From positions 1-64,000 of the forward strand of contig JAHHHI010000056.1 in assembly GCA_019359435.1 (NCBI GenBank): DNA of 64,000 nt. Direction: 5' to 3'. The notes beneath the pieces are model-generated. The model saw only the letters and a list, made by a program, of their open reading frames with translations. It was not told the origin of the DNA and ran no database searches. Origin of the DNA: Kaiparowitsia implicata GSE-PSE-MK54-09C (lineage in GTDB: Bacteria > Cyanobacteriota > Cyanobacteriia > Elainellales > Elainellaceae). The position numbers and the translations under genes are program-made. Below are positions 43,475 to 53,708 of this stretch, one piece after another (positions within the stretch are counted from its first letter, which is position 1; each line of letters opens with the position of its first letter).

Positions 43475-45655
43475 CTATTGCGAGGTAACAGGCGTGTGGA
43501 GAGCAGGGGCGATCTCCGCAGCTCGTGCAGCCGACACGTTGATCACCTGAACTGCGCAGGCTTTAAGCTCAGGCTGGCGAGAATCAGGGCAGTCGATGGG
43601 ATGGGTGAGGCTGTTGACCTCGGCATGGTCGGCCCAGAGAAAGCCCCAGTGCATCGGCGCAAACACGGTGCCAGGGGCAATGCCCCGAGTCACTTTAGCC
43701 GGAAACTGGGCAGAGCCTCGGCGCGATCGCACCTCCACCACATCCCCACCTTCAATGCCCAAGGCGGCAGCATCCCTCGGGTGAATCTCTAGAAACGGCT
43801 CGGGATGCATCTGGCGAATTTTCTCAATGTGGCCGGTGCGGGTTTGGGTGTGCCAGTGGCCGTATAGCCTGCCATTGGTGAAAATGAAGGGAAAGTCGGG
43901 ATCAGGTGGTTCTGCCAACCCCCGCGCGTGCAGCGCGCCAAAGTTTGCTCGGCCATCAGCGGTGGCAAAGCGATGATCGGTATAGAGTCGGGTAGACGGG
44001 GGGGCTTCGGGGTCGGAGCGGGTCGCGGGGGCTGGCCACTGCTGGGGGCCGTCTGCCTTCAAGCGCTCATGGGTGATGTGGGTCATGGCGCAGGGGCGAT
44101 CGCGCGTGAGCTGCACAAATTCGGCAAACACGTCAGCACTGGTGCTGAAGGAAAAATGCTCAGCAAAGCCCAAGCGACGCCCTACTTCAGCAAAAATTTC
44201 CCAATCGGGGCGGGCCTCACCCAGCGGTTCTTGAAACCCCTGACTTAGGGTGACCACCCGCTCGCTGTTGGTCATGCAGCCCGTTTTCTCGCTCCACTGG
44301 GCGGCGGGCAGCAGCAAGTGAGCGTAGGAGCTGGTTTCAGTCGGGTAGTAGGCATCTTGATACACCGTGAAGGGCGATCGCCCCAATGCCACTTTCACCC
44401 GCTCCAGATCTGGCAGGCTCACGACAGGGTTGGTTGCCGCAATCCACAAAAACTGAATATCGCCCGTTTCTAACCCTTCAATGGTGTCCCAAATGGTGCG
44501 ACCTACGTGGGGCGAGATCTGCCCAGCAGGCAAGTTCCAGAAGGCTTCGACGGCGTGGCGATGCTCCGCCTGTTTGACCGAGCGGTAGCCGGGGAGCAGA
44601 TGCGATAGGCCTCCGGCCTCGCGTCCGCCCATGGCATTGGGTTGCCCTGTGAGCGAAAACGGCCCCGCACCCGGCTTGCCAATCATCCCCGTCATCAGGT
44701 GCAGGTTAATAAGCGATCGCACCTTGGCCGTGCCCTCGCTCGACTGATTCACCCCCATCGACCAGAGCGACAGCGTAGCCTGCGATTCGGCCCAATAGAG
44801 GGCCGCCGTTTCCAACTCTGCCACCTCAATGCCGCAGCGCTGCGCTACCACATCGGGGGGATAGTGCTGCAAAACGGCCCGGTAGTCTTCAAACCCGTGC
44901 GTGTGCTGCTGAATGAACGCATCATCCACCACACCCCACTGCAGCAGCAGGTGGCCAATGCCGTTGAGCAGGTCAATATCCGTCCCCGGACGCAGGGCCA
45001 GATGCAGGTCAGCCGCCCCAGCCGTGGGCGTGCGTCGGGGGTCGGCCACAATCATCTTGACCTGGGGATTGGCCTTGTGATGCTTGCGCAGGCGGTTGAA
45101 AATGATGGGGTGGCACTCAGCGGTGTTGGTACCGATCAAAAAGGCGCAGTCGGTCAGTTCTAAATCGTCGTAGCAGCAGGGCGGGCCATCGGCCCCCAGA
45201 CTCTGGATATAGCCCGACACGGCAGACGACATGCACAGCCGCGAATTAGCGTCAAAGTTGTTCGTGCCCAGACAGCCCTTCACCAGCTTCTGAGCTACGT
45301 AATAGTCTTCGGTCTGAAACTGCCCCGAGCCGTAGACGGCGATCGCATCCTTGCCAAACACCTGCTGCGTCGTTTGAATGCTCGTCGCCACCCGATCCAG
45401 CGCCTCATCCCAGCTGATGGGGTGAAAGGTTTGCTCTAGCGTCTCTCGATAGAGGGGCTGCAGCAGCCGATTTTGGTGGATGGCGTCTAGCACCGTTGCC
45501 CCCTTAATGCACACCATCCCCTGACTGGAAGGATGGGCGCGATCGCCCCGAATCTTCCAGCCGGGGGTGCCATCACGCTGCGCTGTTGGCATGGCCTCTA
45601 GGCCACACCCCACGCCGCAATAGGGGCAAACGGTTTTAATACAGTCCACGGTCAT
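43475..45655 (-). CDS. narB: Ferredoxin-nitrate reductase
   Basis: Assimilatory nitrate reductase; reduces nitrate to nitrite with ferredoxin electrons, in the cytoplasm. N-terminal [4Fe-4S] site [11 protein letters not shown] and CIKGATVLD; Mo-ligating Cys in [12 protein letters not shown]; molybdopterin guanine dinucleotide binding regions include [35 protein letters not shown] and [11 protein letters not shown]. 726 residues, full length. Last gene of the nirA-nrtABCD-narB set on the minus strand, 231 bases after nrtD. Needs moaA-type cofactor genes elsewhere. Confidence 0.96.
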   Translation of the reverse strand: MTVDCIKTVCPYCGVGCGLEAMPTAQRDGTPGWKIRGDRAHPSSQGMVCIKGATVLDAIHQNRLLQPLYRETLEQTFHPISWDEALDRVATSIQTTQQVFGKDAIAVYGSGQFQTEDYYVAQKLVKGCLGTNNFDANSRLCMSSAVSGYIQSLGADGPPCCYDDLELTDCAFLIGTNTAECHPIIFNRLRKHHKANPQVKMIVADPRRTPTAGAADLHLALRPGTDIDLLNGIGHLLLQWGVVDDAFIQQHTHGFEDYRAVLQHYPPDVVAQRCGIEVAELETAALYWAESQATLSLWSMGVNQSSEGTAKVRSLINLHLMTGMIGKPGAGPFSLTGQPNAMGGREAGGLSHLLPGYRSVKQAEHRHAVEAFWNLPAGQISPHVGRTIWDTIEGLETGDIQFLWIAATNPVVSLPDLERVKVALGRSPFTVYQDAYYPTETSSYAHLLLPAAQWSEKTGCMTNSERVVTLSQGFQEPLGEARPDWEIFAEVGRRLGFAEHFSFSTSADVFAEFVQLTRDRPCAMTHITHERLKADGPQQWPAPATRSDPEAPPSTRLYTDHRFATADGRANFGALHARGLAEPPDPDFPFIFTNGRLYGHWHTQTRTGHIEKIRQMHPEPFLEIHPRDAAALGIEGGDVVEVRSRRGSAQFPAKVTRGIAPGTVFAPMHWGFLWADHAEVNSLTHPIDCPDSRQPELKACAVQVINVSAARAAEIAPALHTPVTSQ

Positions 45656-45886
45656 AGGGGTTGAGTACGTCGGGCTAAGATGCGATGGCTAGATGCAATG
45701 TTAAAGGGCGCAACCGGGTGAAGATCCAAACCGGCTGAGTTCTTCTGCTCCAAGTCGTCGCCTTGTTGAGAGGGCTGTGGGATTGCGAGATGGGGAGATG
45801 AATCTAGCTTTCGCCGTCTTTGGGGATGGGCAAACCGCCACTCGCCCATGCCCAAAGTCATGCCGTGACTCCGTCCCCACTGTTGT
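45656..45886. other. nrtD-narB intergenic gap
   Basis: 231 bases; one shadow frame crosses it. GTCGTCGTC-type triplets and the plain composition suggest spacer. No terminator or extra NtcA-like site was found, so narB probably reads through from nrtD. Confidence 0.4.
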
Positions 45887-46729
45887 CTAGTCGTCGTCGT
45901 GAGCAAAGCGATGGAAGAGGAAATCGAGCACGTAGTTACGCAGCTCGTAGAATTTCGGATCTTCCATGAGTCGAGTGCGATCGCGCGGACGGGCAAAGGG
46001 AATCTCCAACACTTCGCCGATCGTTGCAGAGGGGCCGTTGGTCATCATTACCAGGCGATCGGCCAAGAACAGCGCCTCGTCGATGTCGTGGGTGATCATG
46101 AGCACCGTCACCTGGTTGTCAGTCCAGATTTTGAGCAGCTCCTCTTGCAGTTCCTCTTTGGTGATGGCGTCGAGCGCCCCAAAGGGTTCGTCGAGGATCA
46201 GCACCTTAGGGCAGATGGAGAGGGCACGAGCGATCGCCACCCGCTGCTTCATTCCGCCGGAGAGCTGGGCTGGGCGCTTGTTGGCGGCTTCGGTCAGGCC
46301 CACCATAGCCAGGGCATCGTGGACGATCTGCAATTTCTCAGCTTTGGGCTTTTTAGGAGAAACCGCATCCACCGCCAAATACACATTGTCAGAGGCACTC
46401 TTCCACGGCAGCAGGGCGTAGTTTTGAAACACCATCATGCGGTCGGGGCCTGGGTCAACAATGCGCTGAGACTCAAGCAGCACCTCGCCTTCGGTGGGGC
46501 TGAGAAAGCCCGCCACCATGTTGAGCAGGGTCGATTTGCCACAGCCCGAATGCCCAATCAGGCAGATGAAATCTCCCTCGTTGACGGTGAGGTTAATGTT
46601 CTCCAGAATGGGAAAGTCACCCTTGGAGGTGACAAAGGTTTTGGACACATCGCGAATTTCCAAAAAGCTTTGCTGAGTGGTCGGTTGAGAGGTTTTTACC
46701 TCGGTCTGGGTCATGGTGATAGCTTGCAT
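45887..46729 (-). CDS. nrtD: Nitrate/nitrite ABC transporter ATPase NrtD
   Basis: One of the two ATP-binding subunits of the high-affinity nitrate/nitrite importer. Walker A GHSGCGKST, Q-loop VFQNYALLPW, signature LSGGMKQRVAIARAL, Walker B VLILDEPFGALD, switch His in MITHDIDEAL. 280 residues, without the C-terminal NrtA-like domain of NrtC. Start ATG 46727-46729; an internal ATG five codons on (MTQTEVK) is an alternative. Confidence 0.95.
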   Translation of the reverse strand: MQAITMTQTEVKTSQPTTQQSFLEIRDVSKTFVTSKGDFPILENINLTVNEGDFICLIGHSGCGKSTLLNMVAGFLSPTEGEVLLESQRIVDPGPDRMMVFQNYALLPWKSASDNVYLAVDAVSPKKPKAEKLQIVHDALAMVGLTEAANKRPAQLSGGMKQRVAIARALSICPKVLILDEPFGALDAITKEELQEELLKIWTDNQVTVLMITHDIDEALFLADRLVMMTNGPSATIGEVLEIPFARPRDRTRLMEDPKFYELRNYVLDFLFHRFAHDDD

Positions 46730-46818
46730 GAGGTTTAGGAGTAAGGGGTAGAAGAAATAGGGAGAATAGCCGGGGCAAAGGCAGTCGCGGTGCGGTGCCT
46801 CGCGAGGACTATTCGTCC

Positions 46819-48828
46819 CTATGCAGCAACGGGAGTTCCTTGATTAAGCTTGATTTCTTCGACCCGCACGTCGCGCTTAATGGCCAACCCGTTTAGGTAG
46901 TGAATCGGATCGTCGGGATTAAAGACGGTGCCATCGGCCAGGGTAACGGGGGAGCGATCGCGGATCAGATGCGGTACGCCCAAGTCATGCACGGCACGGT
47001 CAAATACATCGATGCGCCGCACATGGGTTAGCACTTCTTGCCAGTTGCGGGGGAAAGGCACCACACCCCAGCGGGCAAGCTGGGTCAGCATCCACAAATC
47101 TTCTACCGCGTCTGGGCAGTTGGTTTTGTTCACAAAGAACTGGTTAAACGGCAACAGCGGCACCGGCTCGTCTCCAGTGCCATAGTTATACGGGTCAATG
47201 AAGCCAGGGCGAGTGTATGCTGGCTCAGAGCCGATATATTGGGGCTGACAAATCAGCCCCAGAATCTCCTCACGGTTGCGGCGATCGTCGCAATATTGGC
47301 AGGCTTCGATCAGAGCCTTGACAAGTGCTAAATGGGTTTCGGGATATTGCTCAGCCCAGGCATCGCGCACGCCCAGCACCTTTTCGCAATGCCCGTTCCA
47401 AATGTCTAAATCGGTCGCAATGACAAAACCAATGCCCTCATGCACCGCGCGGGAGTTCCACGGTTCGCCCGCGCAATAGCCGTCGATATTGCCTGCTTTG
47501 AGGTTTGACACCATCTGCGCCGGGGAAATGGTGGTGAGGGTGACATCGCGATCAGGGTCGATGCCCGCCGACGCCAGCCAGTGTCGCAGCATGAGGTTAT
47601 GCATCGACGAGGGGTGCACTATCCCCAGCGTGTGGGTGGTATCAGGGGTGCGGTCAAGGTAGGCTTTGAAGTCTTCTAGGGTACGGATGCCTTCATTATG
47701 GAAGCGCTTGCCTAGGGTGATGGCGTTGCCGTTGCGGGATAGGGTGAGTGCAGTCACGACAGGGATAGGGGACATGTTCCCCAGTCCCAGGGTAAGCGCT
47801 AGAGGCATCCCGGCCACCACGGCGGCCCCATCAAGGCGATCGCTCGTCAGCCCTTCGGCGATCGCCTTCCAGCTGGGTTCGCGGCTGAGGGTCACCTGCT
47901 CTAGCCCATACTTTTCAAAAAAGCCCTTCTCTTTGGCGACCACGAGGGGCGCACAGTCGGTCAGCGGCACAAACCCGAGGTTCAGATTTACCTTTTCTAA
48001 ACCGTTGCGGGCGATCGCCACCGATGGCGCCGCCTGCTTACGTCGCGACAGCCGCTTCTGCTGATTGAGGAAGTAGATCATCTCATTCCGCAGGCTGTAA
48101 TAGTTGGGATGGTTCACCACCTCTAGCCGATGGCGAGGCCGTGGAATTGGCACCTCCAAGATTTGCCCGATCTGGGCCGCGGGGCCATTGGTCAGCATCA
48201 CAATGCGATCGCTCAGCAGCAGTGCCTCATCTACATCGTGGGTCACCATCAAACAGGTCACGCCACTCTCCTGGCAGATCTGCATCAGTCGTTCTTGCAG
48301 GTTGCCTCGGGTGAGCGCATCCAGTGCGCCAAAGGGCTCATCCAGCAGCAGCAGCTTGGGACGTAGCGCTAGGGCGCGGGCGATCGCCACCCGCTGTTTC
48401 ATGCCACCCGACAGCTCAGCGGGCAGCTTCTCAGCCGCATGACTCAACCCCACCAGGTTGATGTGCTCTTCAACCACCGCCTTGCGCTCGTCCTTCGATA
48501 GCTTTTTCAACGCCGCATCTACGGCCAGGGAAATGTTCTGGCGCACCGTTTTCCACGGCAGCAGGGAGTAGTTTTGAAACACCACCATGCGGTCGGGGCC
48601 GGGTTCATTCACCTCTTTGCCTTCTAGCACAATGCCACCCGTGCTCGCTCGATCCAGCCCGGCCACAATGTTGAGCAGGGTTGATTTGCCACAGCCTGAG
48701 TGCCCAATCAGCGACACAAACTCGCCTTGCTGAATGTCGAGAGAGATGTTGCGGAGCGCAATGTAGCGATCGCCCCCCGCCAGTGGAAATTCTTTATCAA
48801 CGTGGTCAATTTCAACAAAGGCTCTCAT
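46819..48828 (-). CDS. nrtC: Nitrate ABC transporter ATPase-regulator fusion NrtC
   Basis: ABC domain (residues 1-250: GHSGCGKSTLLN, LSGGMKQRVAIARALALRP, LLLDEPFGALDALTRG) fused by a basic linker (QKRLSRRKQAAPS) to a substrate-binding domain resembling NrtA (VNLNLGFVPLTDCAPLVVAKEKGFFEKYG, GYCAGEPWNSRAVHEG). In Synechococcus this second domain mediates inhibition by ammonium. 669 residues, normal length. Sits between nrtB and nrtD, as usual. Confidence 0.96.
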   Translation of the reverse strand: MRAFVEIDHVDKEFPLAGGDRYIALRNISLDIQQGEFVSLIGHSGCGKSTLLNIVAGLDRASTGGIVLEGKEVNEPGPDRMVVFQNYSLLPWKTVRQNISLAVDAALKKLSKDERKAVVEEHINLVGLSHAAEKLPAELSGGMKQRVAIARALALRPKLLLLDEPFGALDALTRGNLQERLMQICQESGVTCLMVTHDVDEALLLSDRIVMLTNGPAAQIGQILEVPIPRPRHRLEVVNHPNYYSLRNEMIYFLNQQKRLSRRKQAAPSVAIARNGLEKVNLNLGFVPLTDCAPLVVAKEKGFFEKYGLEQVTLSREPSWKAIAEGLTSDRLDGAAVVAGMPLALTLGLGNMSPIPVVTALTLSRNGNAITLGKRFHNEGIRTLEDFKAYLDRTPDTTHTLGIVHPSSMHNLMLRHWLASAGIDPDRDVTLTTISPAQMVSNLKAGNIDGYCAGEPWNSRAVHEGIGFVIATDLDIWNGHCEKVLGVRDAWAEQYPETHLALVKALIEACQYCDDRRNREEILGLICQPQYIGSEPAYTRPGFIDPYNYGTGDEPVPLLPFNQFFVNKTNCPDAVEDLWMLTQLARWGVVPFPRNWQEVLTHVRRIDVFDRAVHDLGVPHLIRDRSPVTLADGTVFNPDDPIHYLNGLAIKRDVRVEEIKLNQGTPVAA

Positions 48829-48871
48829 GGGTGTCTCCTAGGGATGATGGGCGGTGATGGGCGATCGTCAA

Positions 48872-49708
48872 CTATTTCTGGTCTGCCGAGGCCACAAACG
48901 AGCCAGCCCAATTCACCAGTTTGTCGAGCATCAGCCCCACAATGCCGATATACAGCAGCGCAATGATAATGTCGCTAATGCGCGAGTTGTTCCACGCATC
49001 CCAAATAAAGAACCCAATGCCCACACCGCCAATCAGCATTTCTGCAGCCACAATCGCCAGCCACGATAGACCAATGCCAATGCGCAGGCCGGTAAAAATG
49101 TAGGGCATGCTAGCAGGCAGCAAAATTGTGAAGAAGTACTGCATCTTCGACAGCCGCAGCACCTTTGCCACGTTGTTATAGTCTTGGGGAATTTGGCGCA
49201 CCCCTTCAGCGGTGTTAATAATGATGGGCCACACCGCGGTGACAAAAATCACGAAGATGGCCGAGGGCTGCGCCTGCTGAAACGCCGCCAGCGAAATGGG
49301 CAGCCAGGCCAGCGGCGGCACCGTCCGCAGCACTTGAAAGATGGGGTCGAGCGCAAGGTGCATGAGGCGGCTCGCACCGGTCAAAATGCCCAGCCCAATG
49401 CCTACAATAGCGGCTAAGGTAAAGCCAATGGCCACCCGTCCCAGACTGGCCCAAATTTGAATGAACAAGCCTTTGTCGGTGCCGCCGTTGTCATAGAGCG
49501 GGTCAATAATCAGCTCCCAGGTTTCCTGCACGGTTTTGATCGGGCTGGGCAGGTTGGCAGTGGGCGATGAGGTAAACATCTGCCACACCAGCAAAAATAG
49601 GACGATGGCGATCGCCGGAGGAATCATTCGCTGAAGCACCTTCAGCACTTGGTCGATAATTGCGTTGGTCTGGGGGCGACCCACACCGCGAGTAGCCTGT
49701 GCTGTCAT
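48872..49708 (-). CDS. nrtB: Nitrate ABC transporter permease NrtB
   Basis: Homodimeric inner-membrane channel of the nitrate/nitrite importer. Six hydrophobic segments; the cytoplasmic EAA-like loop is NNVAKVLRLSKMQYFFTILLPASMPYIF. Family signature IGFFIWDAWNNSRISDIIIALLYIG near the C-terminus. 278 residues. Follows nrtA after a gap of about 290 bases and precedes nrtC by 43 bases. Confidence 0.95.
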   Translation of the reverse strand: MTAQATRGVGRPQTNAIIDQVLKVLQRMIPPAIAIVLFLLVWQMFTSSPTANLPSPIKTVQETWELIIDPLYDNGGTDKGLFIQIWASLGRVAIGFTLAAIVGIGLGILTGASRLMHLALDPIFQVLRTVPPLAWLPISLAAFQQAQPSAIFVIFVTAVWPIIINTAEGVRQIPQDYNNVAKVLRLSKMQYFFTILLPASMPYIFTGLRIGIGLSWLAIVAAEMLIGGVGIGFFIWDAWNNSRISDIIIALLYIGIVGLMLDKLVNWAGSFVASADQK

Positions 49709-49995
49709 GGTCTGTCTCCTCTGGTTGCTGCAAGGACTGTGAACAGGGCGATGGAATTCGGGTCTGTTGGTCTGCTTAGGACTAGAACGATGCCTGCTGC
49801 TCGATGTCTGCTAGACAACAGCTGCAAAATCGTCTGCTGAACTGGGTAACTGTAGCGCGGATACAGGCTGGTTCTAGGTCAGAGATGAGGTCTTGAGGAT
49901 AATTCAGCCTGTCGCTCAGGCTTCATGCAAGACCTCATTCCCCTTAGAGAGTCGTCAGGAGGCGGGTGAGGGGCGATCGCCCCCCAAGTCCGGCG
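49709..49995. other. nrtA-nrtB intergenic gap
   Basis: About 290 bases with no gene seen. CTTGAG/CTCAGG inverted words near 49890-49945 (GAGGTCTTGAGGATAATTCAGCCTG and TCAGGCTTCATGCAAGACCTC-like arms) can form a hairpin. It could be a partial terminator or mRNA processing point that sets nrtA above nrtB, as is common for binding proteins of ABC importers. Confidence 0.4.
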
Positions 49996-51315
49996 CTACG
50001 CCTTCTTAATGGCGACCGCATCCAGATAGGCCATTGGATTTTCGGGATCAAATTCAATGCCGTCAAAGAAGGTTTCAACCCCGCGAGAGGTGCTGTCAGG
50101 AATTGCTGCCTCTTGCCCAAGGGCCGTCGCCGCCTCTTTCCACAAATCTTCTCGGTTCACCTGATCCACCAACGCCACAATGTCAGTGTCGGCAGGCAGG
50201 TAGCCCCAGCGCATATTCTCCGTCAAGAACCACAAGTCATGACTCTTAAAGGGATAGGAAATACTGTCATCCCAGAACTTCATCACATGCTCGCTGCTCT
50301 GCTCAACTCGGCCATCACCAAAGTCAAACGTGCCCTTAGCGCGATCTTCAATGTCAGCAGCAGGCACGTTAAACCAAGCCCGCTTGGATAGAATGGTTGC
50401 CATTTCCGTCTTGTTTTCGGCTTGTTCACACCACATCTGAGCCTCTTGCACGGCCATCAGTAGCGCCTTTGCAGCATTGGGGTTTTGCTCAACCCAGTCG
50501 GCGCGAACCGACAATGCCTTCTCGGGATGGTTGTTCCACAACTGCCCGGTAGTCACCGCCGAATAGCCCACGCCCTGGCTAATCAACTGGGCGTTCCACG
50601 GCTCACCCACACAAAAGGCATCCATCGTCCCCGTCTTCATGTTGGCGACCATCTGGGGCGGGGGCACCACAATCGTCGAGACATCCGTATCGGGGTTAAT
50701 GCCGCCTGCAGCCAACCAGTAGCGCATCCACAGGTCGTGGGTGCCACCGGGGAACGTCACCGCAAACTTCATCTGGTCGCCCGCAGCTTTAGCCTGCTCC
50801 ACGTTATCCATCAGCAGGGAGCTATCGAGCTGCACGCCCAGCTCTTTATACTTCTCGGCAACCGAGATACCCTGCCCGTCCACATTTAGCCGCGCCAGAA
50901 TATTCATCGGCACTTGGCGACCATCGGTAATGGCACCCGTGGTCATCAGGTAAGGCATGGGAGTGAGGATGTGCGCCCCGTCAATGCCACCGCCGCCAGA
51001 GCCCAGCACTAGGTTGTCGCGGGTGGTGCCCCAAGAGGCTTGCTTGAGCACTTCTACATCCGGCATGCCGTATTTGGCGAATATGCCTTTTTCTTTGGCA
51101 ATAATTAGCGGTGCCGAATCTGTCAGCGCAATAAAGCCAAGCTTGGCGGTTGTCACTTCGGGTGTGGGCCCCTCAGCCACGGGGCCGGGAGCGGCAGCAC
51201 TTGATGTGGTTTCAGTCGGGGCTTCAGAGCCGCCGCTACAGCTATTGAGCAGCAGCGTTGCAGCCGTGGTGGCGCTGGCGGTAAACAAGAATTTGCGACG
51301 AGACAGTTGAGACAT
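49996..51315 (-). CDS. nrtA: Nitrate/nitrite-binding lipoprotein NrtA
   Basis: Periplasmic nitrate receptor tethered to the membrane. The twin-arginine-like start MSQLSRRKFLF leads to a lipobox region LLLNSCSGG, so export by Tat with lipid anchoring is likely. Then a Ser/Thr/Pro linker and the NrtA domain: LGFIALTDSAPLIIAKEKGIFAKYG, GTHDLWMRYWLAAGGI and DAFCVGEPWNAQLI. 439 residues, normal length. First transporter gene after nirA. Confidence 0.96.
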   Translation of the reverse strand: MSQLSRRKFLFTASATTAATLLLNSCSGGSEAPTETTSSAAAPGPVAEGPTPEVTTAKLGFIALTDSAPLIIAKEKGIFAKYGMPDVEVLKQASWGTTRDNLVLGSGGGGIDGAHILTPMPYLMTTGAITDGRQVPMNILARLNVDGQGISVAEKYKELGVQLDSSLLMDNVEQAKAAGDQMKFAVTFPGGTHDLWMRYWLAAGGINPDTDVSTIVVPPPQMVANMKTGTMDAFCVGEPWNAQLISQGVGYSAVTTGQLWNNHPEKALSVRADWVEQNPNAAKALLMAVQEAQMWCEQAENKTEMATILSKRAWFNVPAADIEDRAKGTFDFGDGRVEQSSEHVMKFWDDSISYPFKSHDLWFLTENMRWGYLPADTDIVALVDQVNREDLWKEAATALGQEAAIPDSTSRGVETFFDGIEFDPENPMAYLDAVAIKKA

Positions 51316-51680
51316 AGGGAAAACCCTCCGTGATAGCGGCTGTGATCAGTGAGTGAATCGTAAACTTAGTCAAATGTGAGCCATTGGGCGCTAACCAAAC
51401 TCAGATCAACTGATGCATTTAATCGTGAATAACGGGAATAATATGAACCTTGAACTAAGCTCCGAATCTGGAATGCAAGCCGGTGTAGGTCGCGATATTT
51501 CCTCAGGCGGATGAAGTAGGCATTTCGGGCGATCGCCCAGCATCTGAGTAAGCGAACCCGTGCAGCAAAACCACATCAGGTCGCTGCATGACAAACCCAA
51601 CCCTAAATCGTGAACATTGCTGAGAACCTTAGCAGGCGCTAGGCCCCTTAGCGGGCGATCGCGCCCGCAGTCTTTCTGCC
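51316..51680. other. nirA-nrtA intergenic gap
   Basis: About 365 bases; no gene seen. I found no exact GTAN8TAC here (nearest is GTAGGTCGCGATAT at about 51485-51498). The transcript from the nirA promoter probably runs through. Confidence 0.4.
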
Positions 51681-53231
51681 CTATCCCGGAGCAGCAGCCG
51701 TCTTTGGCTGTGCCCCAAATTGATCAACCAAAATCGACCGCAGCACAGGCTTCAACTCCTCACAGGGCACCGCCTTTTGCACACAGGTTCCAAGCTGAGC
51801 ATCTTTGCCCACCTTGCCACCCATATAGATATCTACGGCATCCAGCGTTTTGCCCTCGCGGCGGGTTTTCGTGCCCATCAAACCAATATCGGCCACTTGG
51901 GGCTGTCCGCAAGAATTGGGGCACCCCGTCCAGTGAATCCGAACCGGAGTAGAGACCGTCAACTCTTGCTCCAGCTCATGAATCAGCGCCACCGCGCGAT
52001 TCTTTGTCTCAATCAGGGCAAAGTTGCAAAACTGAGCCCCCGTGCAAGACACCAACCCACGAGCTAATGCGGTAGGGGCAACAGCAAACCGTGTGAGCAG
52101 CGGCTCTTGCAACAGCGCCTCAAGGCGAGAATCAGAAACATTGGGGATAATCAGATTCTGCTCAACCGTCAGGCGAATTTCGCCACTGCCGTAAACCTCG
52201 GCGATGCGTGCCACATCGAACATATCGGGGGCATACAGCCGCCCCACGGGAATATGCAGCCCCACATAGCTCAGCCCCGACTGCTTTTGCCCATAGACGC
52301 CAATGTGATCGCGCTTGTCCCAAAGGATTTCATCTTTGGCGGCAGCGGGCTGCAAGGTCTGCCCCAACTGCTGCTCTACCGCAGCCCGAAATGCCTCCAT
52401 CCCCCAATGGTCGATCAGCCACATCAGCCGAGCCTTTTGGCGATTGGCCCGCAGCCCGTGGTCACGATACACCGTGAGAATGGCCTCACACAAACCCACC
52501 ACATCCTGCGGCTCGACCCAGGCATTGAGCGGCACTGCCGCCTCGCAGCGCTTGGCCGAGAAGAACCCCCCCACCAGCACATTGAACCCTAGGCGATCGC
52601 CCACATAGGCTGGCACAAAGGCAATGTCGTTGATTTCGGCATGAACAGAGTTGTCGCGGCATCCGGCGATCGCAATGTTGAACTTGCGGGGCAGGTTGGT
52701 AAACGACGGGTTGCCCTCGCCGTGGTTGGTGATCATGTCTTGCACATCGCGAACCAAGTCGCGTGTGTCAATCAGCTCATCCGCATCAATCCCTGCAACC
52801 GGCGATCCGGTGATGTTCCGCACATTGTCCATGCCCGACTGCACACTGGTCATGCCCGCATCCTTCAATCGCTGAAAGATATCGGGAATGTCCTCTAGAC
52901 GAATGCCGCGCAGTTGCAGATTCTGTCGCGTGGTGATATCGGCGTTGCCGTCTTCTCCATAGCGCTGCACGATCTCTGCCAGCACTCGCATCTGCTCACT
53001 GGTCAGAATGCCACTGGGCATTCTCATCCGCAGCATGAACTTGCCGGGCGTCACAGGGCGAAAGAAGATGCCCAACCACTTCAGTCGATGGTCGCGGTCA
53101 GTGGCATCCATCGCTTCCCAACCAATCTGGGCAAACTGATCCAACTCATGGCGCACCTCAAGGCCATCTTTTTCGGCCTTAAGCTTTTCAAATTTATTGA
53201 GGGCTACTTCAGAAGAAACGGTGCTCGTCAT
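51681..53231 (-). CDS. nirA: Ferredoxin-nitrite reductase
   Basis: Six-electron reduction of nitrite to ammonium with ferredoxin, siroheme and a [4Fe-4S] cluster. Cluster/siroheme cysteines: CTGAQFCNFAL and WTGCPNSCGQPQVADIGL. N-terminal FFRPVTPGKFMLRMRMPSG and NLQLRGIRLEDIPDIF are family features. 516 residues. First gene of the nitrate cluster; the NtcA-type promoter lies about 140 bases upstream. Confidence 0.96.
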   Translation of the reverse strand: MTSTVSSEVALNKFEKLKAEKDGLEVRHELDQFAQIGWEAMDATDRDHRLKWLGIFFRPVTPGKFMLRMRMPSGILTSEQMRVLAEIVQRYGEDGNADITTRQNLQLRGIRLEDIPDIFQRLKDAGMTSVQSGMDNVRNITGSPVAGIDADELIDTRDLVRDVQDMITNHGEGNPSFTNLPRKFNIAIAGCRDNSVHAEINDIAFVPAYVGDRLGFNVLVGGFFSAKRCEAAVPLNAWVEPQDVVGLCEAILTVYRDHGLRANRQKARLMWLIDHWGMEAFRAAVEQQLGQTLQPAAAKDEILWDKRDHIGVYGQKQSGLSYVGLHIPVGRLYAPDMFDVARIAEVYGSGEIRLTVEQNLIIPNVSDSRLEALLQEPLLTRFAVAPTALARGLVSCTGAQFCNFALIETKNRAVALIHELEQELTVSTPVRIHWTGCPNSCGQPQVADIGLMGTKTRREGKTLDAVDIYMGGKVGKDAQLGTCVQKAVPCEELKPVLRSILVDQFGAQPKTAAAPG

Positions 53232-53367
53232 ATACTTGACCGTATTGCATGTCAGAGAAGGGAACTTGCAGGCTTGTTTAGTAGTGGCTGCCGCTAGAAA
53301 AAGTAACTTTCAGTAGCTGCACCCTTGCCGAACGTTCTTGCAGCCCCTTCCTTTTTTAATTAACCCA

Positions 53368-53409
53368 ACGTTAAGCGGAACAACAAGGCAATTTCGTATT
53401 AGCGGTTAC
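53368..53409 (-). promoter_or_regulatory. NtcA-activated promoter of nirA
   Basis: On the minus strand, GTAACCGCTAATAC (53409-53396) fits the NtcA palindrome GTAN8TAC exactly. It is followed after exactly 22 bases by TAACGT (53373-53368), which fits the -10 box TAN3T. This spacing is the class II NtcA promoter layout of nitrogen-regulated cyanobacterial genes. Transcription would start about 130 bases before the nirA ATG. Activation under ammonium limitation is inferred from the match. Confidence 0.85.
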
Positions 53410-53434
53410 AAAATATTGCAAGCGGCTCCACAGC

Positions 53435-53451
53435 TGCATCAGCGTGATGCA
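53435..53451 (-). promoter_or_regulatory. Palindromic operator upstream of the NtcA site
   Basis: TGCATCA-GCG-TGATGCA, perfect 7-base arms, contains the T-N11-A core of LysR-type regulators. It lies 26 bases upstream of the NtcA box. NtcB, a LysR protein, activates nir operons in several cyanobacteria, so it is a candidate ligand, though the reported NtcB spacing differs. Confidence 0.45.
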
Positions 53452-53497
53452 ATATCTACATATTTCCGCCGTGCGATCGCTGTTTAGCTGTGACAGA

Positions 53498-53708
53498 GGA
53501 TGCATCCCACTTTTGTAACCCTCACCCTTGTATCTTAAGAACCAGGGGGGGCTACTGCTTATACACAATCTTGGCCCTCATCCCCTCAGTCCCCCTCTCC
53601 CAAAAATGGGCGAGGGGGAGGCCAGACAAGGCTTTCCGGCTCCCCTTCTCCCAGAACGGGAGAAAGGGCTGGGGGATGAGGGCAAACTTGCAAAACTGGG
53701 ATGCACTC
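53498..53708 (+). mobile_element. MITE-like repeat R2, copy B (211 bp)
   Basis: Left GGATGCATCCCACTTTTG and right CAAAACTGGGATGCACTC match the ends of copy A. TGACAGA (53491-53497) and TGACAAGA (53709-53716) flank it, an imperfect target duplication. The interior has the same CCCTCTCCC... and CTTCTCCCAGAACGGGAGAA arms plus a 60-base segment absent from copy A. It lies 47 bases upstream of the nirA palindromic operator and 163 bases before the HEAT gene. Confidence 0.8.

Noticed and set aside
51485-51498. NtcA site before nrtA
   Set aside because: Reads GTAN8TAT; one half-site is off and no spaced -10 box follows.
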